Below the pieces are notes generated by a model. It worked only from the letters and a program-made list of their open reading frames with translations. It did not search any database and was not told the origin of the DNA. The position numbers and the translations under genes are program-made. Of a stretch of 64,000 nt of DNA, positions 23,921 to 35,241 are shown in pieces. The stretch covers positions 1 through 64,000 of the forward strand of contig AJWJ01000060.1 of assembly GCA_000277445.1 (NCBI GenBank), written 5' to 3'. The DNA comes from Polysphondylium violaceum. Taxonomy: Eukaryota; Evosea; Eumycetozoa; Dictyosteliales; Dictyosteliaceae. Positions within the stretch are counted from its first letter, which is position 1. Every line of letters starts with the position of its first letter.

Positions 23921-24757
23921 GCAGCAACAATACTGTTTGCACTCTTTTCTATTTGTAAGAACTAGTTATCAATAAAAATCTATCGGGTCATTGCAATAAA
24001 AACTCTTTAGAAAAAAAAAAAAAATACAAAGAAATACTCAAGAAAATAAATATGCAAATATATTTTGAACTCAATACTACTGGATATCTCACTGAATATT
24101 ACACCAATAATGGATAATCAAAAAAAACTCTATCAAATATGAATTAAGATGATTGTATTTATCATCGTTAATTAGTATTTGGTAAAGTTTTTTTTTGTCT
24201 AGACAAAAAAAGAATGATATAAGATCTTCATTTTGTTAATTAATCAAATCGACTCATCAAAACAGAGAGAAATCAACTCAAAATTTTAAAAATTGAAAAA
24301 AAGGTAAAAATAAATGGAAATTTATTATTGATTTTCTTTTACTCTATTTATACATTTCTCCAAATTTATCGTGCACGTATCCCCCATCACCATCAACACA
24401 CACCCTCATTTCTCTACCCCTGTTTGCACAATCATCGTTCATGTGTGCAAAAGAAATATAGGGGTACTGATTTAATGTCAAATGAAAATAATCACAAATG
24501 AACCCCATTTTTTTGACCTTGTAGTTTCAAACTAATTGAGAAACAACCAGTGGAGAAACAACCATGTGGCCGTTCTTGAAAGCAAAAAAAAATTTAAAAA
24601 AATTAAAAATTTAAAAAAAAGCAAAAATCATCCAAAATTTTCAAAAAACTTTTCAAACGTTTTTTTTTTGTCTTTTTTTTTTTTATTTACACTAATCAAC
24701 TTTTTTTATAAAGACATATATTATATTTATTTATAATTAGAGATATATTTATAAAAA
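23921..24757. other. Intergenic upstream of rab32
   Basis: About 840 bp of AT-rich DNA with long A and T runs. Contains a hairpin-forming stretch listed separately (24416-24465). No coding or RNA gene seen. Confidence 0.6.
24416..24465. promoter_or_regulatory. Hairpin/inverted repeat TTTGCACA...TGTGCAAA upstream of rab32
   Basis: Perfect 8-bp arms (24423-24430 and 24444-24451) inside a looser CCCCT/AGGGG pair. It lies about 300 bp before the rab32 start and could be a dyad binding site. TGTGTGCAA also occurs near 39538, upstream of the RhoGEF gene. Confidence 0.35.
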
Positions 24758-25662
24758 ATGGTAAGATTAATATTCTAATATCTTGTTTTTGTTGTTTTCA
24801 TCACATTCATTGTGTGTGATTTTTTAAAAAATAAAAATATGCAACACACACGCGAGTGTGGTTTTTTTATATCTGTGTGTCAAAACAAGATTTATAAACA
24901 AATACTAATCAGTTGTTTGTTTTTTAAACTTAATAGAAAGGACAAGATAACGATGATGAGGGATATAATGAGTATTTATATAAAATTTTAGTTGTTGGTG
25001 ATATTGGCACTGGCAAGACCTCAATCATTAAAAGATTTGTTCACAATATATTCTCTATGCATTACAAGTCAACCATTGGTGTAGATTTTGCATTAAAGGT
25101 TATTAATTGGGATCCCAAAACAGAGGTTAGACTTCAACTTTGGGATATCGCCGGTCAAGAGCGTTTTGGAAGTATGACCAGAGTATACTATAAGGAAGCC
25201 GTTGGTGCTATGATCACCTTTGACGTCACCAGAATGAGTACTTTTGAAGCTGTTGCTAAATGGAAAGCTGATATTGATTCAAAAGTTACCTATGGTCCAG
25301 ATGATAAGCCAATTCCAGTTGTTTTACTTGCTAATAAGGTAAGTTTGCATTGTGATGATGACGATGATTGTTTAATTCATAGACATATATACTAAACTAA
25401 ATCAATTATATAGTGCGATTTAGGTAAAGATGCATTTGTAAAGACTGCAAATGATATGGATAAATATTGTAAAGATCATAATTTTATCGGATGGTTTGAA
25501 ACTAGTGCAAAAGATAATATGAATATTGAAAAAGCAGCTAGATTTTTAGTTGAACATATCCTCAAGAATGATGTCAGAAGAAATGCTCCACAAAACGTTG
25601 TCAGACCAGACCAAGCCCCACAACCTCAACCAGCCAATGAATCCCGAGGCTGCTGTAAATAA
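24758..25662 (+). CDS. rab32: Rab32-family small GTPase
   Basis: Three exons: the first is only the ATG (24758-24760, followed directly by GTAAGA), then 24937-25338 and 25414-25662; 217 residues. All G motifs are intact: VVGDIGTGKTS (G1), STIGVDFALKV (G2), WDIAGQERFG (G3), ANKCDLGKD (G4, formed across the last intron) and ETSAKDN (G5). HYKSTIGVDFALKV, RVYYKEAVGAMITFDVTR and TFEAVAKWKADIDSKV are Rab32/38 signatures. The C-terminus RGCCK supplies prenylated cysteines. Rab32 acts on lysosome-related, phagosomal and contractile-vacuole or mitochondria-associated membranes. Convergent with the LC8-like gene. Confidence 0.96.
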
Positions 25663-26007
25663 ATAATCTTTAAAATTTTTAATAATAATAATAATAATAA
25701 TAATATAATCACAGTCATCAACACTTAAGAATAATGATATATCAACCTTCATTCATTCATCCATCCGTTCTCAATGTATTTTTTTTTCCTTTGTTATTCT
25801 TTTCTTTATCTTGTAGTAATGATAAATAAATTTATAAACTTAATTAATTAATTAGATGTCTATCATTCGTCTTGTCTTTCTCTTTACAATCAACACAACA
25901 GTTGTTATTGTTTCATCAGCGAATAAATACAAAAGAGTTATTGTTTGTTTTCAAAAAGTTTATGTTGTTATATTAAATTATTATTATTATTATTATTATT
26001 ATTTATA
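25663..26007. other. Convergent intergenic spacer
   Basis: Between two converging genes; holds AAT/TTA trinucleotide runs at 25680-25705 and 25978-26002. Nothing else seen. Confidence 0.6.
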
Positions 26008-26434
26008 TTAGCCAGCTTTATATAAAAGTACAGAGTGATCATTAACATTGAAATAGGCATAGTTCCTTGACTCATAACTAACAGCTGTTCCAAAACTCTT
26101 TCCTACGATACAATGCCAGTTTTGTGAAAACTTTTTATCAAATTCTAATGATGTGATGATCAGTTAATAAATGTAATAATAGAGTAATTGTGATAAACAT
26201 AGATAGGTACCTTTTTTAATAATAGAAGCAACATCTTTTTCAATACTAGTTTCTTCAAAAGCACCTATAATTATATCTTGAGCATCTTGAATCATGAAAT
26301 CTAAATAATGATGTGTATGTGTGTTGATAAGATGTTAATACGAGATATACGTCACCCCAACTATTAATACAATACAACGATAGCATACCTGCCATATCAG
26401 CATTCTTTATTGTTATTTTATATTTATGTGACAT
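26008..26434 (-). CDS. LC8-like dynein light chain
   Basis: Three short exons on the minus strand (26434-26389, 26300-26211, 26144-26008) splice in frame to 90 residues, the LC8 length. [29 protein letters not shown] and especially [29 protein letters not shown] line up with LC8 (WHCIVGRNFGS, LLFKSG). LC8 dimers bind short linear motifs in dynein intermediate chain and many other partners. The sequence is more divergent than a canonical LC8, so it may be a second paralogue with altered partners. It starts 163 bp from the divergent emc5 start. Confidence 0.88.
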
Positions 26435-26597
26435 CTTGCTATCTATATTTACACTGGACGACTGATGATCAAATTATTCAATTTTCCTTTTTTTTTTTTT
26501 TTTTTTATATTTTTATGATTATTACTTTCATTCAGTGAAAATCACAGTTGCATTCAATCAGATCAACTTTGATTCATTCATATATAGGATACAGAGA
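26435..26597. promoter_or_regulatory. Bidirectional promoter of LC8-like and emc5 genes
   Basis: 163 bp between divergent start codons, with an 18-base T run and a TATATA-like stretch near 26581. The sharing is inferred from spacing alone. Confidence 0.5.
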
Positions 26598-27117
26598 ATG
26601 AAAAAAGTTATTGCTCAGTTTCTTTGTTTTATAGGTGTTGTTGTATTTCTTCATACTGTATATTCTGCACTCCAACGTAAGTGAACATCCCACGCAGTGT
26701 CCTATGATTCAGTACTAACTCTAAAGTCCCATTATCATAGATCGTAAATATCTTAGACTCACAGATCAACCCTTTGAACGTATACCAAATGATGTAAGGG
26801 ATATTAATTTAATTTCCACTCAATCACAAATACATACTAATATGTACGCTTTCTCTTTTTAGATTGTTTTTGAATGTATAGTTTCATTGGTCATTTTTTC
26901 ATGGGGGATTATAAACACACAGATCTTAACACCCATTAAAGTATCAACTCATCTTGCTAAAAAGTAATTATAATTTCCTTATAGTCACCCAAGTATATAT
27001 ACTTACCACTACTAAATTTTCACCTACAGGAGTTTTGATTCTTTTGCATATACACCCAATTTTACAGTTTTTAAGAATAGAGGACAATATATAAATAGTT
27101 TACTAAATGATAATTAA
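26598..27117 (+). CDS. emc5: ER membrane protein complex subunit 5 (EMC5/MMGT)
   Basis: Four exons (26598-26676, 26741-26793, 26863-26963, 27030-27117) splice in frame to 106 residues, the family length. The protein reads two membrane segments: TM1 in [19 protein letters not shown] and TM2 in [17 protein letters not shown]. Conserved family features follow: [13 protein letters not shown] with the QHR-Y-LT motif, [12 protein letters not shown], and the C-terminal [18 protein letters not shown] matching EMC5's FD-x9-F-x-FNHRG. EMC5 is a core subunit of the ER insertase that places tail-anchored and polytopic proteins in the membrane; mammalian copies were also called magnesium transporters. No single exon would be recognised alone. 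Confidence 0.92.
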
Positions 27118-27407
27118 CAAATAAATAATGTATATATATAAACACACCACAGCCAACAATACAAAATAATACAAAGCAAATGTCTATTTGGGTAATAATA
27201 AAAAGGCGTCAAGGAATGATCACGAGAATAGATATACATCTAATTCTTGGAGAATTCTACCTCGCCAGCTTACTCTTGAGTGAATAGCTTTTTGTTGCAC
27301 CCAATAGTAATTCATTGAACTAAATGATCAAACACATACTCATACTACACTACTGCTGTTGTTGTTTATATTAAAAATTAATTTATTATAAAAATATACA
27401 TTGTTGA
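27118..27407. other. Intergenic with possible structured RNA
   Basis: Between converging genes. AT-rich except 27205-27266, which can fold: GGCG...AGG pairs with CCT-CGCC over a 3-nt bulge, and inside it AATTCT-TGG-AGAATT forms a perfect small hairpin (27242-27256). No known RNA family is recognised. Confidence 0.3.
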
Positions 27408-29462
27408 TTAAATATTGGTATTGGTAGTGGTGGGATTGGTTTCACTGTCAGTGTGATCTATTGATTGATCAGCAAATCCATCAAATGATTGGGTGATAAA
27501 AGAATCATCAGTGTATAGTTCAGATATACCTTCATCGATGACGGTACTGTCAAAGTAGTAGTCTGAACTTGCCTGTTCAAACATTGTCTCTGAAAATGTG
27601 GCTGTGGGATACCTTGCATTGAATTGTTGATTGTTAGGATTATTCGGATTGTTTGATAAAGCAGAGGTGGAGGTGGTAGTGGTGGTGGTTGGATGAGAAG
27701 ATTGGGTGGATTGATTATTGTCATCAAAAGGTGAATAGGAGGGCAAAATTGAGTTTGGTTCCCAGTAAGAGACATTGTTGGCTCCATAGGCAGTCACTTG
27801 GTTTTGTTGGTGTTGTTGATACTGATTCTTTAGTGGCGAGAATGGATTTGGTGCACTTTCATAATAACTACCATCAGCGGTAATTATGCTGGGTTGGTTG
27901 GGGTATTGGTATGGATATCCAGTGCCAGATTCAATCATCTCATCAGCTGCAGATTCAAAACTACCGTTTTTACTAGCACTACTGTTGTTATTGGTTGCAT
28001 CAGTATCGGCAGTGGTAGGTTGACTTAATAAAAATACATCTATTGGAACCTTGTTTTCATTTGTTAAATAAATTTGATATCTTCTATTGGGTGGCTCCAT
28101 ACCTTCATCAGGGTCAGGCACTTCTAATTTTGTACCTGCTGCTGCCTTGATAGCAATCACTGTATCGTTTTTCATACTTTCAATAGATCTCAAATCTTGA
28201 TGTGTGACATATACATATCTAAGATTTACATATATGTTAATATATATTTAAATCTAAATGTAAATCCAAGCAAATTAATCAAACACTTACTTTGAATACT
28301 TTGGATCTTGAATCAATTGATTAATTACTTTTTGAGCTTTCTTTATACTGTTATCCAATGCATTTTCTTTTTCAATCAACTTTTTCATTTCTTTTTTGTG
28401 AGAGTCTACAAATTTTGGATCGGGTGGTTGACTATCTATTGGTGTAGGACCATATTTACCAAGATCTTTCCATTGAACTTGATTCTTTGAACACTTTTCA
28501 ATGAGTCCAACACCTTCTAAAACACATGTGACATCATAGATTCTTCTCTTTGAGATGTCCAATTTATCAGACGCCACCTTTAAATCCAATATACCCTGTG
28601 GAGAGTTTTTAATGATTCCTAAAAACTTTTTGGTCAATTGTACAAGTGAGTTGTCGTATCTATTATTACTCTTTTCTTCATTTAAATTGTTATTACTATT
28701 TGATCTTGTTCTTTTACCTGTGGCCGTTGTTGTGGTTGGAGTTGTTGTTGTTGTTTCACTACCCGATGTAGCTTCATCATCACTACCAATAGATTGATTG
28801 GTTTTTCTTTTACTTGTAGCTGCAGTTGTTTTTCTCTTTCTAGCTGGTGCTTTTCCAGTCGTGGTTGTTGTTGTTGCAGTTGTAGTGGTTGTAGTTGGTT
28901 GTGGTGGTGACAGAGATGGTTGTATATTATTTATTTCTTGATTATTTACATTTTGTTGTTGTTCAACAATCTCATTGCTTTGAATTGTTGTGTTGTTGGT
29001 ACCATTGATATTGAAATTATTGTTATTATGATGATTTTGATCTTGATTATTAATATGATTACTATTATTAACAGGAATATTATTATTGTTGTTATTATTA
29101 TTATTGTTGCTGTTGTTTGGATTTGCATTAATCTGCTTTAATAATTGAAGTGAAGCATGTATTTTTGAATCACCAGTCTCTGATATATTTGAATGAACGC
29201 CATTGCTATTACCATTCATCATATGATTGCCAATGGTGCTATGATTTGATATTAAATGATTTGGTGTTGGTGGCGTTGGTGTCGGTACAGCTCTAATCAT
29301 CATTGGTGACGCCAATGATTGAAATTGTGATATATATTCCATAGCTTTACTGAATCCAGCAGGTGGCTGTGGAGGTTGATATTGGACATGTTGTTGCTGT
29401 TGCTGTTGCTGTTGTTGTTGTGGTGCTTGTTGATTCAACATCTCATAATTATTTCTACTCAT
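27408..29462 (-). CDS. e2f: E2F transcription factor
   Basis: Two exons (29462-28291 and 28218-27408; GTAAGT...TCTTAG) give 660 residues. A long Gln/Asn/Thr-rich N-terminus with a KRKTTAATSKRK basic stretch precedes the winged-helix DNA-binding domain at about residues 265-332: RYDNSLVQLTKKFLGIIK, KRRIYDVTCVLEGVGLIEK and NQVQWK are near-consensus E2F, with the RRIYD recognition motif. Next come a coiled coil (ENALDNSIKKAQKVINQL) and a marked-box-like region across the intron (THQDLRSIE, TVIAIKAAAGTKLEVPDPDE, YQIYLTNENKVPIDVFLL). E2F dimerises with DP and is held by Rb; in Dictyostelium Rb and DP also exist and E2F/Rb link cell cycle to cell-type choice. An Rb-binding C-terminal motif is not obvious in the low-complexity tail. 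Confidence 0.95.
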
Positions 29463-30514
29463 ATTTGAAAGTCTTGCTTAAGGTAGGTTGTTTATGTACA
29501 CGTAGGAAAGCATGTGACACTACGACACCACCTTCTGTTGATAAAAATAAAAAACACACAAATATACGAATGGTATTGACAATACCAATACTACTCTAAT
29601 CACGCACACTCTTTCTATTACTACACTGATACTGATATATATTATCGCCTCGCAAACTTATTATCTCCAAACAAAAGAAAAAAAAAAAAAAAGAAAAAAT
29701 AAAAAAAAGCAGAATACAGGAGGGAAGCAGAAGGGTAGACCTGAGCGTGGGGCTATCAGTTGTTATGAATAGTAGGTATATAAGCTATATCTGTTTATTT
29801 ATTGAATTTAAATTTTCATTGTGTTAATAGATAAACTAAAAAGATTACTAAAACTAAATTACTGATGAAATGCAAAACTTACAAAATTTCTGGAGTTATA
29901 GAAAAACACACATAAAATAACGCGCGCAAAATAATAAAAAAAGAGAGGGAACTTTTTTTTTTTTATGCCTTTCCCTCCAAAATTTTGCAATTAAAAAATT
30001 AAATTTTTTTTTTGTTGTGGTTATTTGAATTACAGATACAGATACGATATAGATAACACGACCTTTATCTGTGTATGAGTGTGTTGTTCGAGTATTGATG
30101 ATTTCTATTTATATCTCACGGCTACATTCCCCACACCAGCACTCTATGGATGATGCATCATTTATCTCAGATTTTATGGCAAAGACCACTTTCTTTTGAT
30201 GTAGAGTTTATTACTTGTACCTAAATATGAAAAGTGCATACAATAACAATAACAATATCAAAACAACACACCATGCATATTTCCAAATTTGAAATAAGCA
30301 AATAATCAAAATCCTTTTTGTAGTTGAGTGGGGTGAGAACAGACTTTAGTCTATAAATGAACTCATATGTGCGATTGTGTGGTGGTAGTGGTGGCCCAAA
30401 CAGGCGATGCTAAGAATAGAAATGATGATGATGGTGATATCCTTTAATGAACAAAAAAAGAAGGTTCTAACAACAACAACAATTTTTAATTATAATTTAT
30501 AATTATGATTATTA
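29463..30514. other. Intergenic upstream of e2f
   Basis: About 1 kb. AT-rich, with a CGCGCGCAAAA site at 29921-29931 (TTTTGCGCGCG on the e2f strand) that resembles an E2F half-site, A/T runs, and no gene on either strand. Confidence 0.55.
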
Positions 30515-31730
30515 TTATTTATCTTTATCTAATTGCTTGACTACATTGTGAACAACGGTATCAAACTTATCGAGGGTGTCTTTGATAGATTTGATCTTTT
30601 GGAAAAGTTGATGAATGGGTTTAGTTTGTTGATTGAGTTCAACGCATTTGTCAATGATTGATTCTGTCTCTGCTATTGATGTACTGATTGCTGCTGAAAG
30701 TGAGTCATTGGACATTTGAAATGCTCCAAATAATTCTACTGACATTTTAGTCATCTATATTTGATATGATATGTTTGTAAAAATGTATTAGTATCATCAC
30801 CATTTCTCATCATCATTGTATGGGTAAAATAAAAGTATATTACATTTAATAAACTATTATTTAAACCATGTGTTAATGAAATTAAAGATTCAGAACATCT
30901 CATTGCATCTTGTTCTATTCCTTTCAATGTTTTAAATCCAACATCTGTCAAAAATGGTATATCTTGACGTTCAAAAAATAATATACGTTCAATATCAATT
31001 GGATAAAGTGGATGAATAGGTTGAATAGGTGGTTGTTGCTGTTGTTGTATGCTTTCTGACTGTATATTTTCTTCCTTTTCTTTTTCTTTTCCTCTTCCTC
31101 TTCTTCTTTACTATTATCTATATTTAATTCATTTGAACTAACAACTAATGGTACACTATTATTAATATTATTATTATTATTCAACTCACTGTTACTACTA
31201 CTACTATTATTATTGGTATTGTTTTTTGATTCTAATTCATATTGTTTATCTATAGTTGGAGTTGAAGAAAATAAAACAGGGGATACATTTGAACTTGTAT
31301 TTGAAGACGTTGATGGTGACGATAAAATATTATTTACACCCGATATAATGTTTTCGTATTGATCACGATACTTTTTCATTTGTTCAGCAAGATCTTCTTT
31401 TCTTCTTGATCTTTCGTTATTTCTTTTACCAATTTTATCTTCTTCATTGTCGTTTGATGATGAACCTATACCCAGAGGTGAATTTGGTTCAGATGGTGTT
31501 GAATACTTTCTATGATACTGACTCATCATAGACGCCAATTTCTCTTCTCTCTCTTTTTGTCTCTTTTCTCTAACTCTTTCTAAAGTCGAATCTACATCGT
31601 GATCTATATCTAAATCAAGCTCTTCTTCTTGTTGTGGCTGTTGTTGTTGTTGTTGTAATGTATCTTTCCTACTATCATCCTCCTGTGTGTTTGTCTGTGT
31701 TTGTGTGGTTTGGTTGGGATCTATATTCAT
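30515..31730 (-). CDS. BORCS6-like subunit of the BORC lysosome-positioning complex
   Basis: Two exons (31730-30844, 30754-30515). The N-terminus is Gln/Glu/Asn-rich and disordered, with basic coiled coils (about residues 50-75, 100-120). The C-terminal 130 residues read DVGFKTLKGIEQDAMRCSES...NNSLLN, then across the intron MTKMSVELFGAFQMSNDSL, IIDKCVELNQQTKPIHQLF and KIKSIKDTLDKF. This fits the BORCS6 (DUF2365) pattern of helices ending in KCxELN...K.I..IKD.LD. BORC sits on lysosomes and recruits Arl8 and kinesin. One base is missing near 31065-31090, at runs of A on the coding strand; adding one base makes exon 1 exactly 296 codons and joins KEEEEEEKKK to ENIQSESIQQ. Starts 133 bp from the divergent GPALPP1-like gene. 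Confidence 0.65.
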
Positions 31731-31863
31731 GATGACTTATCTATATATTTGTGTGTATCTGTGTATAAGTGTAGAAATCAAAGAATTTTAATTAATTTCA
31801 AGAAAAAGAAAATTTTTTTTTTTTTTTTTTAATTTTTTCTTTGACCAGATTATTAGTGAACAT
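31731..31863. promoter_or_regulatory. Bidirectional promoter of BORCS6-like and GPALPP1-like genes
   Basis: 133 bp between divergent start codons, with a long T run (31810-31831). Shared use is inferred from spacing. Confidence 0.45.
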
Positions 31864-33199
31864 ATGGCAGATAAAGGATCTACACCTGGTATTAAAGGGA
31901 GAGATGAGAAACAGGTAAATGATAATGTGTTAATGTCACCTCAGCCACCACGTTCAAGGAGAGTAATGGGACCTTCATTAACAGATACAAATGATACAGA
32001 AATAATGTCACCTCAACCACCACCTTCAAGAAGAGTAATGGGACCTTCATTAAATGACACTAGTGACATTATGTCACCCCAACCGCCCCCAAACGAAAGT
32101 AATGGGACCTTCTTTAACAGATCATGCAGATGGAAGTAATAAAGAGACAGATATTATGTCACCTCAACCACCACCCTCAAGAAGGGTCATGGGTCCATCA
32201 TTAAATGATACTAGTGACATTATGTCACCTCAACCACCCCCAAAGAAAGTAATGGGTCCTTCTTTAACAGATACAAATGATACAGAAATAATGTCACCTC
32301 AACCACCTCCAAAAAGAGTAATGGGACCTTCATTGACGGAGATAAATGAAAATAAGGATACTATGTCACCTCAACCACCACCCTCAAGAAGAGTAATGGG
32401 ACCTTCATTATCAGATACAAATGATACAGAAATAATGTCACCTCAACCACCACCTTCAAGAAGAGTAATGGGACCTTCATTAACAGATAATAGTGATACT
32501 ATGTCACCTCAACCATTACCCCCAAAAAGAGTAATGGGACCTTCATTAAATGACTCAAATGAGGACAATAGTAACAATAGATATAAAGCACCATCTATTG
32601 GTCCATCCAGACCTATGATCGATAGTAACAATGATGACGATAGTAGTGATGACGATCAAGATGAACAAGAAAGCCGTAAAAGAGAATGGGAAAGAGTTAG
32701 AAATGGTGGAGATAAAAACGCTACAACATCAAATGCTCCATTACAAAGAGAAGAATGGATGACAATGTTACCCACCAGCAGAACCTATGGAGGAAATCTA
32801 CAAAACAGACAATTTAGTCAAAACTCAAATGTAAATATAAACGGATCCGATACCTCGGGTTGGACCGACACGCCTCAACAAATAGAAGAGAAAAAGCGAC
32901 AAAGAGAGAACAATCCGGCCGCCAATTCACAAGACATGTTTAGAGAACTCAAACAAAGAGAGACTGAACAGCAAATGCAAAAATACCAGCAACAAAGCTC
33001 CCACCGCTCCGAGTCCCTCTTGGACCAGCACTTGAAGAAAACCAAAACCAACGACGGGCAATCCAAAGGCGCGTCTCGATTTGAATTTGACAAAGACAAA
33101 GACATGGAGGTGGGCAAGATTGACAGAGAGCATCTGAGAAACATTGTCTCGACCTCTAAGCTCCTCGACACCAAGTTTAGCAAGAGTAGCTGGCAATGA
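31864..33199 (+). CDS. GPALPP1-like (DUF3752) protein with nine-fold MSPQPPP/VMGPSL repeat
   Basis: The first half consists of nine copies of a roughly 21-24 residue unit of the type IMSPQPPPSRRVMGPSL followed by TDTNDTE, corresponding to the GPALPP motif. The C-terminus matches the conserved GPALPP1 domain: LQREEWMTMLPTSRTYGG, SGWTDTPQQ, RSESLLDQHLKK, FEFDKDKDMEVGKID, LLDTKFSKSSWQ. Vertebrate GPALPP1 is a poorly known nuclear, spliceosome-linked protein. An acidic Asp/Ser stretch (DDDSSDDDQDE) divides the halves. Repeat 3 has one extra base (CCAAACGAAAGTA at about 32089-32101, where its sister repeats have CCAAAGAAAGTA); without it the reading frame is continuous, about 444 residues. Consensus error or recent mutation. 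Confidence 0.85.
31930..32560 (+). repeat. In-gene tandem repeat, nine units of 63-72+ bp
   Basis: Repeated coding unit centred on ATGTCACCTCAACCACCACC and AGAGTAATGGGACCTTCATT. Unit 3 carries the frame-breaking extra base; the spacer between units varies. Near-identical DNA between copies shows recent expansion. Confidence 0.9.
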
Positions 33200-33842
33200 T
33201 TGATTCAATTTTAATACCATCTGTTTCAAATAAAATAAAACCCACACTCAACTCAATTCCCACACACCCATGTGATCATGTGCGCACTGTTGCGTGCAAG
33301 TGTGTTGGTATCATAGGTTATCACTATCTCAATATTATATTGAAAATGGTGGGTGTATTTCCTCACATCAACATGCACCCTATTTGGAAAAAGGGCGTAG
33401 GTAGGAATTATTAATGCTTTATATCTGGGATGATGTTGAAACCGAAAAATTATCATAATGAATTTGTTTTGAAAAACTGCATGAAAAAAATGGGCGTGTG
33501 GGATCTTTTGTTTTCACCGTTGATAGGGGGGGTGGGGAAGTATAGCAAAAGTCTGAAAATAAAAATAACTTTTTGTTTTTTTTTGAAATTTTATAAAAAC
33601 ATTTCATAATGGTTATCCAATTTTAGAATAAATTCTTAATTATAAATAATTTTTTTTTTTTGTTTGAATTACTGGAAAATCAGATTTGACTTGAAAAGCA
33701 CAAACGAATGTGTGGTTATAAGTTTTGATTTGATGATTTCATTTTATAAAAGAATTTAATTCATTCACAATTGTTTTTTTCTACAAAAGCACACATATAA
33801 ACGTACAGATAATTATAAATTATTTATAAATAAATAAAAAAA
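33200..33842. other. Intergenic, AT-rich
   Basis: About 640 bp with a GT/AC-rich stretch at 33270-33310. No coding region or RNA gene seen. Confidence 0.6.
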
Positions 33843-34514
33843 ATGGTAAAGGTTTCAACTGTTGTCGCATTCCTCGTGTTGGGAATTGCATGGGTCTTGT
33901 TAATCGTATCTTATTCAAGTAAGTAAAAGATAGTGCTTTGGGTTGACTTTGTTTTTTATACAATTTTAACATACCCGTTTACAGCCTATTGGTATAGTTC
34001 AAAAGTTGGAAATGACGATAATTATGTACAAGTACTCTTTAAAGCAGATGGAAAAAAAATTATTACAAAGTTTGCAGGCGGTAAATCAACTGGTTCAGGC
34101 AAATACACCGACTATGAAAAAGACACTAGCTTTAAAAATCGTATACAAATCCTTCAAACTTCACTGGCCTTCACCATTATTGCTTGGGTGTTTTTATGTG
34201 CCTCCTTGTTTGCTTTAATTCTCTCTTTGATTGGCATTTTGGGAAAAATTCCACTTCTCCCAACCATTTCCAAAATTTTACCAATTGGTGCTTTGATCAC
34301 ATGTCTTTTGAGTGCTTTGATTTTCTTGGGATATGGAAATGCTTCCGAAAAAGATTGTGAGAGAGTTTTCACTGTAAATGCTTGTAATAACAAGTTTCTT
34401 ACAAGTGAAGATGATTATTATCTTGGCCCATACACTTCATGGGCAACCACTGTCGTCTCTGCATTTTTTATCCTCGTTGGAACCCTTGTATCATTGATTG
34501 GCGGTGCTTTTTAA
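33843..34514 (+). CDS. Tetraspan membrane protein of unknown function
   Basis: Two exons (33843-33918, 33985-34514; GTAAGT...TTACAG) give 201 residues. Four hydrophobic segments: residues 5-23 (VVAFLVLGIAWVLLIVSYS), about 91-115, about 122-141 and about 172-198. The first loop is extracellular-like with WY and a Gly/Lys-rich stretch; the second loop carries two Cys (KDCERVFTVNACNN) that may form a disulfide. The topology is that of claudin/PMP22-like tetraspans, but no family signature (W-GLW-C-C) is present. The start is set by the ATG immediately before TM1. Confidence 0.85.
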
Positions 34515-35241
34515 ATAAATATTATGTAACATTTTAACAAATTAAATATTTTCTTTTTGTTTCTATTTTTATCTGGTGGTTTGTACGTGACAATTACAAA
34601 CATCTTGAAGATCACAAAGCCTATTAAAAGATGATCAAAAGGTGAATCAATAATTTCTTTTTAAATATTTTTTAATTCAATTCGTTTTTGATGTTAAGAT
34701 CTTTTGTAAATCAAATTGATGTAGTTTATATTAAAGAAAAACATCTCGGAAGATAGATTAGAAAGCTGGCAACTTTTATCATTCTTTAACTGTTTTTTTT
34801 CTTCTTCGAGACGAATCGGGAAAAAGTGATTATTCTTCTCTCATAAATTTGCAAAATTTAATTTAAAAAAAAAATGAAAAAAAATCAAAAATCAAAATCC
34901 CAACAGATTTTTTTGTCGACGGATATATTACTATTAATATATGCCCCCTTGTACTTTAGTGTGCCTAAATAAAAGACATTTGTTTATATTTATTTATTTA
35001 TATTTATATTTATATTAGTTTTTGTTCGAATTCTCTTGCATATTTAAACCCCACACACGTCACTCACCCTATTCATTTATATCTGTACTTTCAGACATAA
35101 ATATAATATATTCTGTCTTTCTTATTTCACCACGACTAAAAGAATAAACAACAGCGATAGTATATCTATATGAGCTCAACAATAACAACTGCAACAACAA
35201 TTCATTGATTATATAGGCTGTAATACAATCCGCTAAAAAGC
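34515..35241. other. Intergenic, AT-rich
   Basis: About 730 bp of A/T runs and TTTA repeats (34983-35018). No gene or RNA gene seen. Confidence 0.6.

Noticed and set aside
31930-32560. Spaced short repeats resembling a CRISPR array
   Set aside because: Repeat is coding and in frame with the GPALPP1-like protein; no unique spacers of fixed length and this is a eukaryote.
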